Source: Fratercula arctica (Eukaryota > Chordata > Aves > Charadriiformes > Alcidae). From it: DNA of 64,000 bases. The translations under genes were made by a program, and so were the position numbers. The notes beneath the pieces were generated by a model. That model made no database searches. It was not told where the DNA came from and saw nothing but the letters and a program-made list of their open reading frames with translations. Shown piece by piece: positions 55,396-64,000 of this stretch (its first letter is position 1; each line of letters begins with the position of its first letter). The stretch lies in assembly GCA_947846985.1 (NCBI GenBank), contig CANTUZ010000025.1, positions 4,400,100-4,464,099 of the forward strand, in the 5' to 3' direction.

Positions 55396-56311
55396 TTGTA
55401 TGCTTTTGCAGCATATCCCAGCCTGGTTAGGGGCCTGGTTGACAGAATCCCTTCAGATGCAGTTCTGAAGGGCAAAGGAGTCCAGGAAGGCTGGACATTC
55501 TTCAAGAAGGAAATCTTAAAAGCTGAGGAGCAGGCATGTGCCACTCCTATGTGCCAAAAGACGAGCCGGCAGGCAAAAAGACTGAACAGAGAGCTTTGGC
55601 TGGAACTCAGGAAAGAGAGCTTATGACCTTTGTAAGAAGAGACAGGCAACTCAGGAGAACTACGAGGATGTTGTTAGGTCATGCAGGGAGAAAATTAGAA
55701 GGGACAAAGCCCAACTATAACTTAATCTAGATAGTGTCATAGAAGACATTAAAAAAAGTTTCTATAAATATATTCGCAAGAAAAGGAGTGCTAAGGAGAG
55801 TCTCCATTCTTTATTGGATGTGAGGGGAAACAGTGACAAAGGATGAGGAAAAGACTGAGGTACTTAATGCCGCCTTTGCCTCAGTCTTCAATAGTAAGAT
55901 CAGTTGTCCTCAGGGAACCCAGCCCCCTTAGCTGGAAGACAGAGACAGGGAGCAGAATGAAGCCCCCATAATCCAAGGGAAAATGATTAGCAACCTTCTA
56001 CACCACTTAGACAAACACATGTCTATGGGGCAGGATGGGATCCACCCAAGGGTACTGAGGGAGCTGGCAGATGTGCTCACCAAGCTAATTTCCATCATTT
56101 ATCAGCAGTCCTGGCTAACAATGGAGTTCCCAGCTGACTGAAAGTTAGCAAATGTGATGCTCATCCACAAGAAGGACCGGAAGGAGGATCCAGGGTACTA
56201 CAGGACTGTCAGTCTGACCTCTGTGCCAGGGAAGGTTATGGAGCAGATCACCTTGATCACCATCACACAGCACATACAGGACAACCCGGTGATCAGTCCC
56301 AGTCAGCATGG
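55396..56311 (+). mobile_element. Old CR1 fragment, cut by ERV LTR
   Basis: Diverged CR1 ORF2 from the end of the endonuclease into RT: KGKGVQEGWTFFKKEILKAEE, RQAKRLNRELWLEL, then [17 protein letters not shown] and [18 protein letters not shown], ending SPSQHG. Stops and frameshifts are frequent, so it is older than the other CR1s here. It ends abruptly at 56311 where the LTR of the right ERV begins; no continuation is seen in this window. Confidence 0.85.
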
Positions 56312-56888
56312 TGTCATCGTTCAGGCCAGGATAGCCAATAACAAGACAACAGATGCTCTCCCCCACCTCTCACTCCAAGGAGAGGTAGAGAGAAATAAGG
56401 AGTTATGAGTTCAGAAAAACTGAACTGCTTCAATGAAATAATAAAATAAAAAGGAAATCATGAAAAAGATGCAACATATACAAATATACACAAAAACATA
56501 TCAAGCTTGCAGTGAAGATGTCACTGGGACAGGCTACTGGGAAAGCTCCAGACTAGAATAGGAAGCAATAAATGGGAAATAGACCAAAAGCAAACAACCT
56601 AACAAAGCCCTCCTCTCATATCAACCATTGAAAAAGAAGCCATTGAAGAAGAACCAACCTAACCCTTTGATCCCTTTTGACCCCTTTTATACTGAGCATG
56701 GCAGATGGGATCGAATACCCGATTGGTCAGTTTGGGTCACCTGACCTGTCCACTCCCCCACACAGGTGAAACCCCTCATCAGGGTAAACAACACAGTCAG
56801 CTGACCCTGGTTGCTACAGCAACAAATGTAAGCAAGAGCCTGTCTTGCTGAACAGAAAGTTGGCTCTGCTCCACCCCAAACCAGGACA
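56312..56888 (-). mobile_element. 3' LTR of the right ERV (LTR-A family)
   Basis: 577 bp, minus strand TGTCCTGGTTTGGGG at 56888 to ...GATGACA at 56312. It has a TATA box in CAGTATAAAAGGGG near 56690. It shares with LTR-A the TGGGAT.GAATACC, TTGGTCAGTTTGGGTCACCTG and CCTGTCCACTCC blocks. Directly upstream on the minus strand is a polypurine tract (AATAAGGGGTGGAA, about 56889-56902). Confidence 0.9.
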
Positions 56889-57083
56889 TTCCACCCCTTA
56901 TTCCATACAATTTACATCATGCTCAGATCACTAATACTTCTTATCCATCAAATATATACATATACATGTACAGATATACATATATATGTACACAGATCAG
57001 TCATTTATGATTCATCTTTATAAACAAAAGTTCATTAAGTCCACTTAGTTCATAATTCCAGAGTCTCATCTATTATAGCAGAC

Positions 57084-57641
57084 TCAGGATTGAGGGTCAC
57101 CTAGGGTAAAATTTCCTTGAGGCACACATTGAGCTTCTCCATTCTTCAGAATCACCCACCAAGTACATCCAGGTCCTTGAGCAAAAACAGTCCCACAAAT
57201 GGGTTTGCCTTTGCCTGAGGCAGGAAAAACCCAAACAGTTTTCCTCAGCATATTCCTTTCATGCACCACAGGGACTTTATCCCCTTCTACTGCGTGTAAA
57301 AGGTCTGACTGAGCAGGACCAGCTCGATTGATGGATCCCCTGGTGTTAACTAACCAGGTAGCTTGTGCTAAATGCTTGTCCCAATTTTTAAAGGTTCCAC
57401 GCCCCATTGATTGCAGGGTAGTTTTTAACAATCCACTGTATTGCTCAACTTTCCCAGAAGCTGGTGCATGATAGGGGATGTGATATACCCACTCAATACC
57501 ATGTTCTTTTGCCCAAGTACTTATAAGACTGTTTTTGAAATGAGTCCCCTTGTCTGACTCAATTCTTTCTGGAGTACCATGTTGCCACAAGACTTGCCTT
57601 TCAAGGCCCAGGATGGTATTCCAGGCAGTGGCATGGGGCAC
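57084..57641 (-). pseudogene. ERV integrase C-terminal half (right ERV)
   Basis: 185 codons: HATAWNTILGLERQVLWQHG, SDKGTHFKNSL (second acidic site), ASGKVEQYSG (Glu site), and the C-terminal domain to CVPQGNFTLG. The first catalytic Asp and the zinc domain are missing because of the internal deletion at about 57700. Confidence 0.88.
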
Positions 57642-57689
57642 TGCCTAGGTTTCCAAACATATGGTGCTTGCTTCCACCATTGTAAGCAC

Positions 57690-59339
57690 ATAGAGCTTAC
57701 CCACTACCAATTACCTCTGAAGCAGCTCTAACTCCTTCATATGCTGCCAAGATTTCTTTCTCAGTTGGGGTATAGTTGGCCTTGGAGCCTTTATAGCCTC
57801 AACTCCAGAATCCTAGGGGTCGACCTCGAGTCTCCCCCGGTACTTTCTGCATGAGGCTCCAGGTAGGGCCATTGTCCCCGGCTGCGGTGTAGAGCACATT
57901 TTTAATGTCCCATCCTGTTCGGACTGGTCCAAGGGCTGTGCATGCACAATCTCTTGTTTAATTTGCTCAAAGGCCTGTTGTTGCTCAGGAGCCCACGTAA
58001 ACTCATTTTTCTTTCGAGTCCCTTCATACAGAGGTCTCACAATCTGACTATAACCTGGAATATGCATTCTCCAGAAACCCACAACACCTAAGAAGGCTTG
58101 TGTTTCCTTTCTGTTAGTAGGTGGGGACATAGATGTTATTTTATTAATCACGTCCATTGGGAACTGGCGACACCCATCTTCCCACTTAATTCCCAAGAAC
58201 TGGATGTCTCATGCAGGTCCCTTGACCTTACCTCTTTTTACAGCAAAACCCACTTTCAGAAGAATCTTGATTATCTTCTTACCTTTCTTGAAAACTTCTT
58301 CTGCTGTATTACCCCCCACAATGATGGCATCAATGTACTGCAGGTGTTCTGGAGCTCCACCCTTCTCCAGTGCAGGCTGGATCAGCCCATGGCAAACAGT
58401 AGGGCTGTGTTTCCACCCCTGGGGCAGTTGATTCCAGGTGTACTGGATGCTCCTCCAGGTGAAAGCAAACTGTGGCCTGCACTCTGCTGCTAAAGGAATA
58501 GAGAAAAAGGCATTAGCAATGTCAATGGTAGCATACCATTTGGCTGCCTTGGACTCCAGTTCATACTTCAGTTCCAGCATGTCTGGCACAGCATCACTCA
58601 GTGGTGGTGTGACTTCATTCAGGCCACCAGAGTCTACTGTTAGACTCCAGTCTCCGTCAGACTTTCACACTGGCCATATAGGGCTGTTAAAGGGTGAGCG
58701 AGTCTTGCTGATCACTCCTTGGCTCTCTAGCTGGTGAATCGGGTTCTGGATGGGAACCAGGGGGTCTCAGTTAGTGCGATACTCTCGTCCATGCACCATG
58801 GAAGCAGCAATTGGCACCTGCTGTTCTTTAACCCTCAGCAGTGCCACCCCAGAAGGGTCATCTGAAAGGCCAGGCAAGGTAGACAGCTGTGTGATATCCT
58901 CAGTCTCTACAGCTGCCATACCAAAAGCCCACCCATACCCTTTTGGGTCTTTGAAATACCCTTTCTTGAGGTAGTCCATGCCAAGGATGCACGGAGCATT
59001 TGGGCCAGTCACAATGGGGTGCTTCTCCCATTTATTCCCAGTTAGGCTCACTTCAGCCTCTAATACAGTCAGTTCTTGAGACCCCCCTGTCACACCAGAA
59101 ACAGTGACAGATTCTGTCCCTTTATGATTCAATGGCAATAGGGTACACTGTGCACCAGCGTCCACCAGGGCTTTATACTTTTGTGGCTCTAATGTGCCAG
59201 GCCATGGAATCCACACAGTCCAATAAACTTGGTTGTCCCTCTCCTCCTCCTGGCTGGAGGCAGGGCACCTCTGACACTGAGGACAACATTTACAATTAGC
59301 AAATGAGTTCCTATCCAGACTGGAGAACTGCTTACCGTG
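57690..59339 (-). pseudogene. ERV protease and RT remnant (right ERV)
   Basis: Protease: LVDAGAQCTLLP (DTG changed to DAG). RT: ELKYELESKAAKWYATIDIA, LPQGWKHSPTVCHGLIQ, then YIDAIIVGG, in which the second catalytic Asp of YIDD is replaced by Ala. The connection reads TRKKNEFTWAPEQQQAFEQIKQ without the stop seen in the central provirus. At about 57700 the frame jumps from RAASEVIGS to LYVLTMVEA, deleting roughly the RNase H core and the integrase N-terminus. Stops and one frameshift (58196/58209) are present. Confidence 0.88.
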
Positions 59340-59515
59340 GACTGGAACAGGCTGCCCAGAGAGGTGGTGGAGTCTCCGTCTCTGGAGACATTCAAAACCC
59401 ACCTGGACGCATTTCTGTGCAATCTGCTCTAGGTGAACCTCCATTGGCAGGGGGGTTGGACTAAATGATCTCCAGAGGTCCCTTCCAACCCCTATCATTC
59501 TGTGATTCTGTGTGA
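59340..59515 (+). mobile_element. Short CR1 3' end inserted between gag and pro
   Basis: About 176 bp of a CR1 3' end on the plus strand: ACTGGAACAGGCTGCCCAGA to ATCATTCTGTGATTCTGTG. It lies within the gag-pro junction of the right ERV. The hexamer ACTGGA occurs at both ends (about 59340 and 59514), which could be a target duplication or chance, because CR1 itself often begins so. Confidence 0.88.
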
Positions 59516-60782
59516 CTGGAGCAGCCAGCAGCCACCCTTCTGCAAAAATTCTTTCTTCCATCTGCTTTACGTTGCAACTCAAGCATCCATGCTTGTAGGA
59601 CTGGGGTAGGTTTTTTATCCCATTTACTCATTCTGTCCATAGTTGCAAAGGCAAAACCACAGGAAATCTCGGAGCGGGTCATTTCACTTGAATTGGTTTC
59701 ATAGGAGGGTGCTTTTTCTTAATGACTGAGACGTGGGTCCGTTCAGGGGAAAAGTGGGATTCTTTCTCCATTCCAGACAGTTTTTCAAACAGTTTATCAT
59801 TTTTCTTAACTATTGCCTCATTTTGCTCAGGTATTGTCTTGGTCATTTCCTCTATTTTCTCAGTCATTTTTTCCACAGCTGCCACAGTGAGGAGACAAGA
59901 GAGACTGTCTTCATACTGTCGTACCCTGTTAGCCACTTCATTTATAGTTGGTGCATCAACATCGGATCCTCCCCAGACCACTGTTGACAATGTGTAGGAA
60001 TACATCCATGGTGCACTCCGCACAAATTTTCTTAGCAAAGATTGTTTGCGTGGCCTTTCATCAGGGTCTACATTCACTTGTCAGTCACCATAAATCACCT
60101 CTCACACAGCCAGTTCCCTCAGGTACTTAATACTTTTTTCCATGCTGGTCCATTTACTTGGACAGCATTCAATATCATCCTTAAAGGGATACCTGCCCTT
60201 TACAGCTGATAGCAGTCACCTCCAGAGACTGAGAGTGTCTGTCTTTCTCCCAATCTCTTTATCAATACCTCCATCTTTGGCCAGGTTTCCCAAATGCCTA
60301 CCCTCTCTACCATCTAAATCTATGGAAGCAGCTCTATTGTCCCAGCATCAGAGCAACCAGGAGACAAGTGTCTCCCCTTCTTGATGACTAAAGTCCTTCC
60401 CCATGTTTCTCAAATCCTTCATAGAGAAGGATTTAACAATTATCTCTGCATCTGAGTCCTCCTCCTGCAGTGATGCTGCCTGAGAAGGACCCTCTTCTTT
60501 ATCTGCTCTAGCAGGACCCTTTCCTTTATCTTCCTTAGAAGGACCCTCTCCTGGATCTTTGTCAGAACTCTCTCCCATGCTCTCTGTCTTTAGCTGATCT
60601 TTGTCATATGGGGTAGGGGAATGAACTGATCTCCTTTCCTGCTTTGACACTGCCCAAGAAGGACCCTGTCCTGTATCTTCATCAGAAGAGGCAGGGGAAG
60701 GAGCTGATTTCCTTTTCTGCTTCTTGGTCACTGGGGCAACTTGTACCAGTTCTGTTGGAGTTTGAGTACCAGCAGTACTCAT
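59516..60782 (-). pseudogene. ERV gag remnant (right ERV)
   Basis: Frames 60782-60348 and 60077-59679 cover most of it. The first half is Ser/Glu/Lys-rich with repeats of DKDPGEGPSKEDKGKGP type and ends KDLRNMGKDFSHQEGETLVSWLL, matching the central gag (RKDFSRL..HTVTWLL). The second carries LRKFVRSAPWMYSYTL (capsid-like) and a coiled coil KMTEKIEEMTKTIPEQNEAIV. The tail SKWDKKPTPVLQAWMLELQRK is at 59682-59520. After the CR1 the sequence FANCKCCPQCQRCPASS leads into protease without a stop: the codon that is UAG in the other two ERVs is CAG here. Confidence 0.82.
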
Positions 60783-60835
60783 TGCTGAAGCAGCTGGAGT
60801 AGTGACAGTAGCAGCTGGTGCTGATGGGGGCTAAT

Positions 60836-61231
60836 TCAGGGAGTGGTTTGTGTCTGTGCTGGCTGTGAATTGGCCTGTGGGATATCAATAGTAGCAACAC
60901 ATGTCACACAATCCCCACTCCTGCACTGATTTTTAACACAAAACCATCCCTGCAACATATTCAGGAGAACCAGCAGCAAAATTATGACCTCTTGAAAGTA
61001 ACATTCATTTTCTAAGGAGCCCAAAAGTTTTCCATCCCCTAGCTCTTTGACATAAGCATTAAAAGGCAAAATAAACCTTCCCCAGGTGAAACCAAAAGTG
61101 TAATTAGCAATAGAATCCATTACGTGATGCCCAAAACATGCAGGTACAGCCATTACCCAAGTAATCATATTATACATCTGTAACCGGTTCTTTTTAGAGA
61201 GATTCCAATGTACAAACCAGAGCTCACACAA
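60836..61231 (-). CDS. Pre-gag hydrophobic ORF fused to gag N-terminus (right ERV)
   Basis: 131 codons. It contains MYNMITWVMAVPACFGHHVMD followed by SIANYTFGF, the same motif as YDMIT...GHHLSEFINNYT in the central provirus, then YFQEVIILLLVLLNMLQGWFCV, which corresponds to the hydrophobic start of gag (LLNMFQV). So here the pre-gag frame and the gag N-terminal membrane segment are in one reading frame, without the ATGA overlap. It ends before the charged part of gag at a stop at 60836-60838. Confidence 0.6.
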   Translation of the reverse strand: MCELWFVHWNLSKKNRLQMYNMITWVMAVPACFGHHVMDSIANYTFGFTWGRFILPFNAYVKELGDGKLLGSLENECYFQEVIILLLVLLNMLQGWFCVKNQCRSGDCVTCVATIDIPQANSQPAQTQTTP

Positions 61232-61343
61232 GGGGAAAAAAAGTTAACTCTGCTTTATTGTGAAGCCTTGCTACACAAAAAAAGATTAACTCAGCTTTAT
61301 TGTGAAGCCTTGCTAAGCAGTTCCCAAATGTTCCAAAAGTTAC

Positions 61344-61601
61344 TTAAGAGAGTCTTACCAACCCATAGATCATAGTAGCACCGCCGAGCAGCAGGATAAC
61401 AAGGAGCCACATCAGTACGGCAGAGGGAGGTAGGTGCAGCTCCTTCAGGGCGTCCCCTGTATCTTCAAAGTGCGCTCGTGTCTCTCTCTCCCTCCACCCC
61501 GAGACATCCCCCTTATATCCTGCACCAGACTGAGTGGAAAAGTACAGGCTAGAGTCGCTGCACGCGTGGCCAGCACATGCAGCGAGCCTCACCAGACTCA
61601 T
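61344..61601 (-). CDS. Small ORF with one membrane segment in ERV leader
   Basis: 85 codons with a hydrophobic C-terminus (AVLMWLLVILLLGGATMIYG) and a soluble N-terminus rich in Arg and Glu. It lies between the primer binding site and the pre-gag frame. No similar frame is seen in the other two ERVs at this place, so it may be a chance frame; function unknown. Confidence 0.35.
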   Translation of the reverse strand: MSLVRLAACAGHACSDSSLYFSTQSGAGYKGDVSGWRERETRAHFEDTGDALKELHLPPSAVLMWLLVILLLGGATMIYGLVRLS

Positions 61602-61780
61602 GATCCAGCTTTGCTAACAGCGGCTGTCTGATACCTGACTACATTGTTGCACTCCCTTCTTGTTATCTTCTTCTTTGAAGGTCAGGTTCTCATGAATGCA
61701 CACATAGTTTTTGCAGCAACAGTACTGAGGTCCTTTTTCTCAGCACGTATACTGGGTTTGGTGCAACTAGTAATTTTCTG

Positions 61781-62005
61781 TCATGTCTCACTCAGACCAT
61801 CCTCTATTATCCCCATCTGAATGCCAAACCATACAAAAATAGCACATTTAAACCACCACATACAAATACTAAGAGCAAGTAAACCATGCAACATATTCAG
61901 CAAGTTCAGGAGCATTGTATCTATTAACTTCAAACAATGCTCTCTAAAGGCACGATAGAACATTTTGCTTAGGAATGACATTCCCTGAGCAAACTGGAAG
62001 CTCGT
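61781..62005 (-). CDS. Leader segment with hydrophobic LLNLLNMLHG motif (right ERV)
   Basis: Directly after the primer binding site the minus strand is open through LIDTMLLNLLNMLHGLLALS and WWFKCAIFVWFGIQ to a TGA at 61781. The block LLNLLNMLHGLL resembles LLNMLQGWF in the fused frame 60836-61231, suggesting a duplicated membrane module. The formal ATG at 62092 lies in the LTR; a start at the Met of GMSFL or DTMLL is more likely. Confidence 0.4.
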   Translation of the reverse strand, partial: TSFQFAQGMSFLSKMFYRAFREHCLKLIDTMLLNLLNMLHGLLALSICMWWFKCAIFVWFGIQMGIIEDGLSET

Positions 62006-62023
62006 GCCCCACGTTGGGCACCA
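62006..62023 (-). promoter_or_regulatory. Primer binding site, tRNA-Lys type (right ERV)
   Basis: The minus strand reads TGGTGCCCAACGTGGGGC, identical to the site of the arm ERV. It lies 7 bp from the LTR end at 62031. Confidence 0.87.
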
Positions 62024-62030
62024 ATTAATC

Positions 62031-62437
62031 TGTTGTGGTTTAGGCCAGGTTGGCCAAGGACAAGATGACAGATGCTCTCTCCCACCTCTCACTCCAAGGA
62101 GAGGAAGAAGAGAGATAGGGTTTAGAGTTTAGAAAAACTAAACTACTTTAATGAAATATTAATAATAAAATAAAGAGAAAATAATGAAATAGATACAAAA
62201 TGTACAAATATACACAAAATGGGCCCTGGGCTGTCTACTATTTATAGAGTAAGATGATTGACCTATAGTCACATTTGCATAGCAACAAGAAGTCTAGTTC
62301 CCTATTACAGACAGCATTTGGCTATGTTGCCATCCATCCCCCAAAGTCCAGGTGCAACCTATCACAACTCCCACTGACAGTTATGGCTTGAGCAGGAGCC
62401 AGGGAGGGGGGAAGGGGGAGAGCACACCGCCACACTC
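62031..62437 (-). mobile_element. Chimeric LTR: LTR-B U3 joined to LTR-A R-U5
   Basis: On the minus strand 62437-62221 is the start of LTR-B (TGTGGCGGTGTGCTC to TATAAATAGTAGACAGCCC), and from 62220 to 62031 it is the R-U5 part of LTR-A (ATTTTGTGTATATTTG to CCACAACA). The switch lies about 26 bases downstream of the TATA box. The LTR-A part leads into the right ERV; the LTR-B part follows env of another element. Confidence 0.85.
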
Positions 62438-62469
62438 CACCCTGTGACTATAGTCAATTCATCTTACCT

Positions 62470-63961
62470 TCACAGAGTGGTGGTATGGTCACCTCTTGCC
62501 TTTGTGCTATAAATACTATATTGATAATTTGTGCACTTAGAGATCCACAGTAAGTAGACAATAAAGCACTGCTGTTTGTTATTCGTTAATTTATTTGTTT
62601 GATCATGTACCAAATCTTTATATATAACATAACTATAAGCAACAAACATAAAAGTTAGAACCAGCAAAATCACAACTGAATGTAAGCATACGATTAAACA
62701 CTCCCATTGCTGTTGGTGACCATCCAAGAAGAATTTCCCACCAATGGTGTTCTCCATCCTTCTTCACTCTTTCCAAGACACCGTGTATCATGCTGAATGG
62801 TGATTAGAATTTTGTGTCCATTGTTTTGTATTCATTCTAGCAGCTACACAGGTCATTGTGTCGTAGTAGTTTCTTCACCAATGTAAGATTCATTCTGATG
62901 GGGGTAGGCAATAAATCTTGAATCAATGTATAATTAGATTTTAACAATTGATAAATTGTAACAGGAGCTGAATAACTGAAGTCACATACCCTAACTTTAG
63001 TAAAGTTACAAACACAAATATTTGAGTGATTACTTGTATCTACAGTGACATTATCTACGAATATAGTATTACAAAGGGTTCTCATACAAACACATCCTTT
63101 TCCAATATATACAAGTACAGTTTCAGGATTTTAATTGAGATGTATTTCAAAATGACAAACATTTGTTCAGTGTCAAGACAAACATCTTGGGCTTTGATGG
63201 TGTTACTCTCACAAATAAATCCTTGTTGTTCCTGTACAACACATGCATTAATATCAACGGTCTGCCATTTGTTCCCATTCCATTGGGCCCACATTCTATC
63301 TTCTAATGGATATAGTGCCATTGTGATTTAATCCTAGTGCAATGATTGGGTATATGGTGTATACTGAAGCATTGTGTATTGTTAGGACAAAAGCTGTAGC
63401 CTTGTTGTTGATGGGGTTATAAGTAAAATTGACTAAATACCACCAGGACTGGAATTCCCTTTCAAATTCAGTTGCATTATCCCAGATTACTTTTTGAATT
63501 TCAGTGGGTAAGGTACCTTCTTCACCTTCTCGTACAATTGCTGCTACTGTAGATTGCATCCACAGCTGAGCTTGGATACAACTAAGAGCTAGAGAAACAT
63601 TGGTTTGGGCTACACCAAGTGCATCCACAATCAATTGGTGATCCCTTTCATTAATTCTTTCCCACTGAGGCAATATATCAGATAAGAGCCATTGGTTAGT
63701 TCCCAGTGCTAATAGAGAAGACCACGGTGGGTGTTCCAATTTGTTTAAATCACTTGTTGTTGTGCTCAGTTTATTTATGAGTGCTTTGGCATCTATACTG
63801 TTTAAGACTCCCAATCCTGTCCCTATGATACCGGTCGCATCTCTCCTTGTTCGTCTTGGAGAGGTGAGTGTTCGCCCATGTAACCATGCTAACCATCCTG
63901 CATAGGATGTACTCAGGAGTGATGAACAGGTCGGTTCGATGGTAGAGATGTTAATTTGCAT
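62470..63961 (-). pseudogene. env: ERV envelope remnant
   Basis: Open from the window edge side: the frame 63961-63296 (221 codons) contains a furin-like RTRR site and directly after it a Gly-rich hydrophobic stretch (DATGIIGTGLGVL) that looks like a fusion peptide. Trp-rich ectodomain sequence with N-glycosylation sites follows (NVSL, NATE, NFTY). The reading then shifts (63321-63082, then 63085-62837) with many Cys, as in a retroviral transmembrane subunit. The end (62757-62470) has a membrane anchor LIVCLHSVVILLVLTFMFVAYS. At least two frameshifts and stops break it. The surface subunit lies beyond the window. LTR-B starts 33 bp downstream. Confidence 0.8.
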
Positions 63962-64000
63962 CAGTAGTTCTACTTGTTTAAGAGACCATGATGGATTAAA

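Larger units (their letters stand above)
56312..62220 (-). mobile_element. Right ERVL-like provirus, internally deleted
   Basis: Order on the minus strand: remains of 5' LTR (62031-62220), primer binding site, three small hydrophobic frames, gag, protease, RT, a deletion that removes most of RNase H and the integrase start, integrase end, polypurine tract and 3' LTR. There is no env between integrase and LTR. It is related to the central provirus but more decayed and with its own gag N-terminus. The 5' LTR is fused to an LTR of another family at 62220/62221. Confidence 0.88.

Noticed and set aside
1..64000. CRISPR arrays, bacterial operons, tRNA or rRNA genes
   Set aside because: None seen. 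Direct repeats are LTRs, target duplications, a microsatellite and the gag repeat; the primer binding sites match tRNA ends but are not tRNA genes.

Overview
This window looks like repeat-dense avian genomic DNA. The evidence is several CR1 LINEs with the bird-type 3' end (short repeats related to ATTCTATGA), stacked endogenous retroviruses (ERVs), and one recognisable host exon. The host exon (11589-11744, minus strand) encodes the start of a discoidin/F5-8C domain, matches EDIL3, keeps both splice sites and carries an in-frame stop. EDIL3 lies in human 5q14, a block that belongs to the avian Z chromosome. A decayed intron-bearing copy buried in retroviruses and inverted repeats therefore suggests a W-chromosome gametolog; this is inference.

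The dominant structure is an inverted repeat: left arm 12285-28990 and right arm 35750-52111, about 16.5 kb each and only about 1% diverged where I compared them. The centre holds one provirus (29066-35649) and a 100-N assembly gap (35650-35749). Almost all of the length difference between arms is one 353-bp solo LTR present only in the left arm (22467-22819). The outer left boundary cuts through an LTR that continues intact outside the right arm.

Layout: 1-5720 is a decayed plus-strand ERV pol, split by an inserted CR1 and flanked by LTR pieces. 5721-12284 is mostly anonymous AT-rich DNA with two LTRs and the EDIL3-like exon. Each arm holds, from outside inward, a truncated LTR, anonymous DNA, a long LTR ('LTR-C'), a pentanucleotide microsatellite, CR1-a split by CR1-b, an ERV pol scrap split by a near-complete CR1-c (itself holding solo LTR-B), then gag-pro and the 5' LTR of an ERV. 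The centre is a better preserved provirus without env (gag, UAG, pro-pol with RT, RNase H and integrase). To the right, 51957-55197 is LTR-A split by a CR1; 55396-56311 is an old CR1 fragment; 56312-62220 is a third gag-pol ERV; 62221-64000 is the env and 3' LTR start of a different ERV.

LTR names used below: LTR-A (minus strand starts TGTCCTGG, about 750 bp), LTR-B (starts TGTGGCGGTG, about 685 bp, sits next to env), LTR-C (about 1 kb, ends ACCCACTACA), LTR-D (350-375 bp with 6-bp target duplications) and LTR-M (337 bp, central provirus).

The most unusual shared trait is a small hydrophobic reading frame between primer binding site and gag. It is found in three differently placed ERVs and has a conserved motif. 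No active host gene is visible; every retroelement gene has at least one break except the short CR1 ORF1 copies and the small pre-gag frames.
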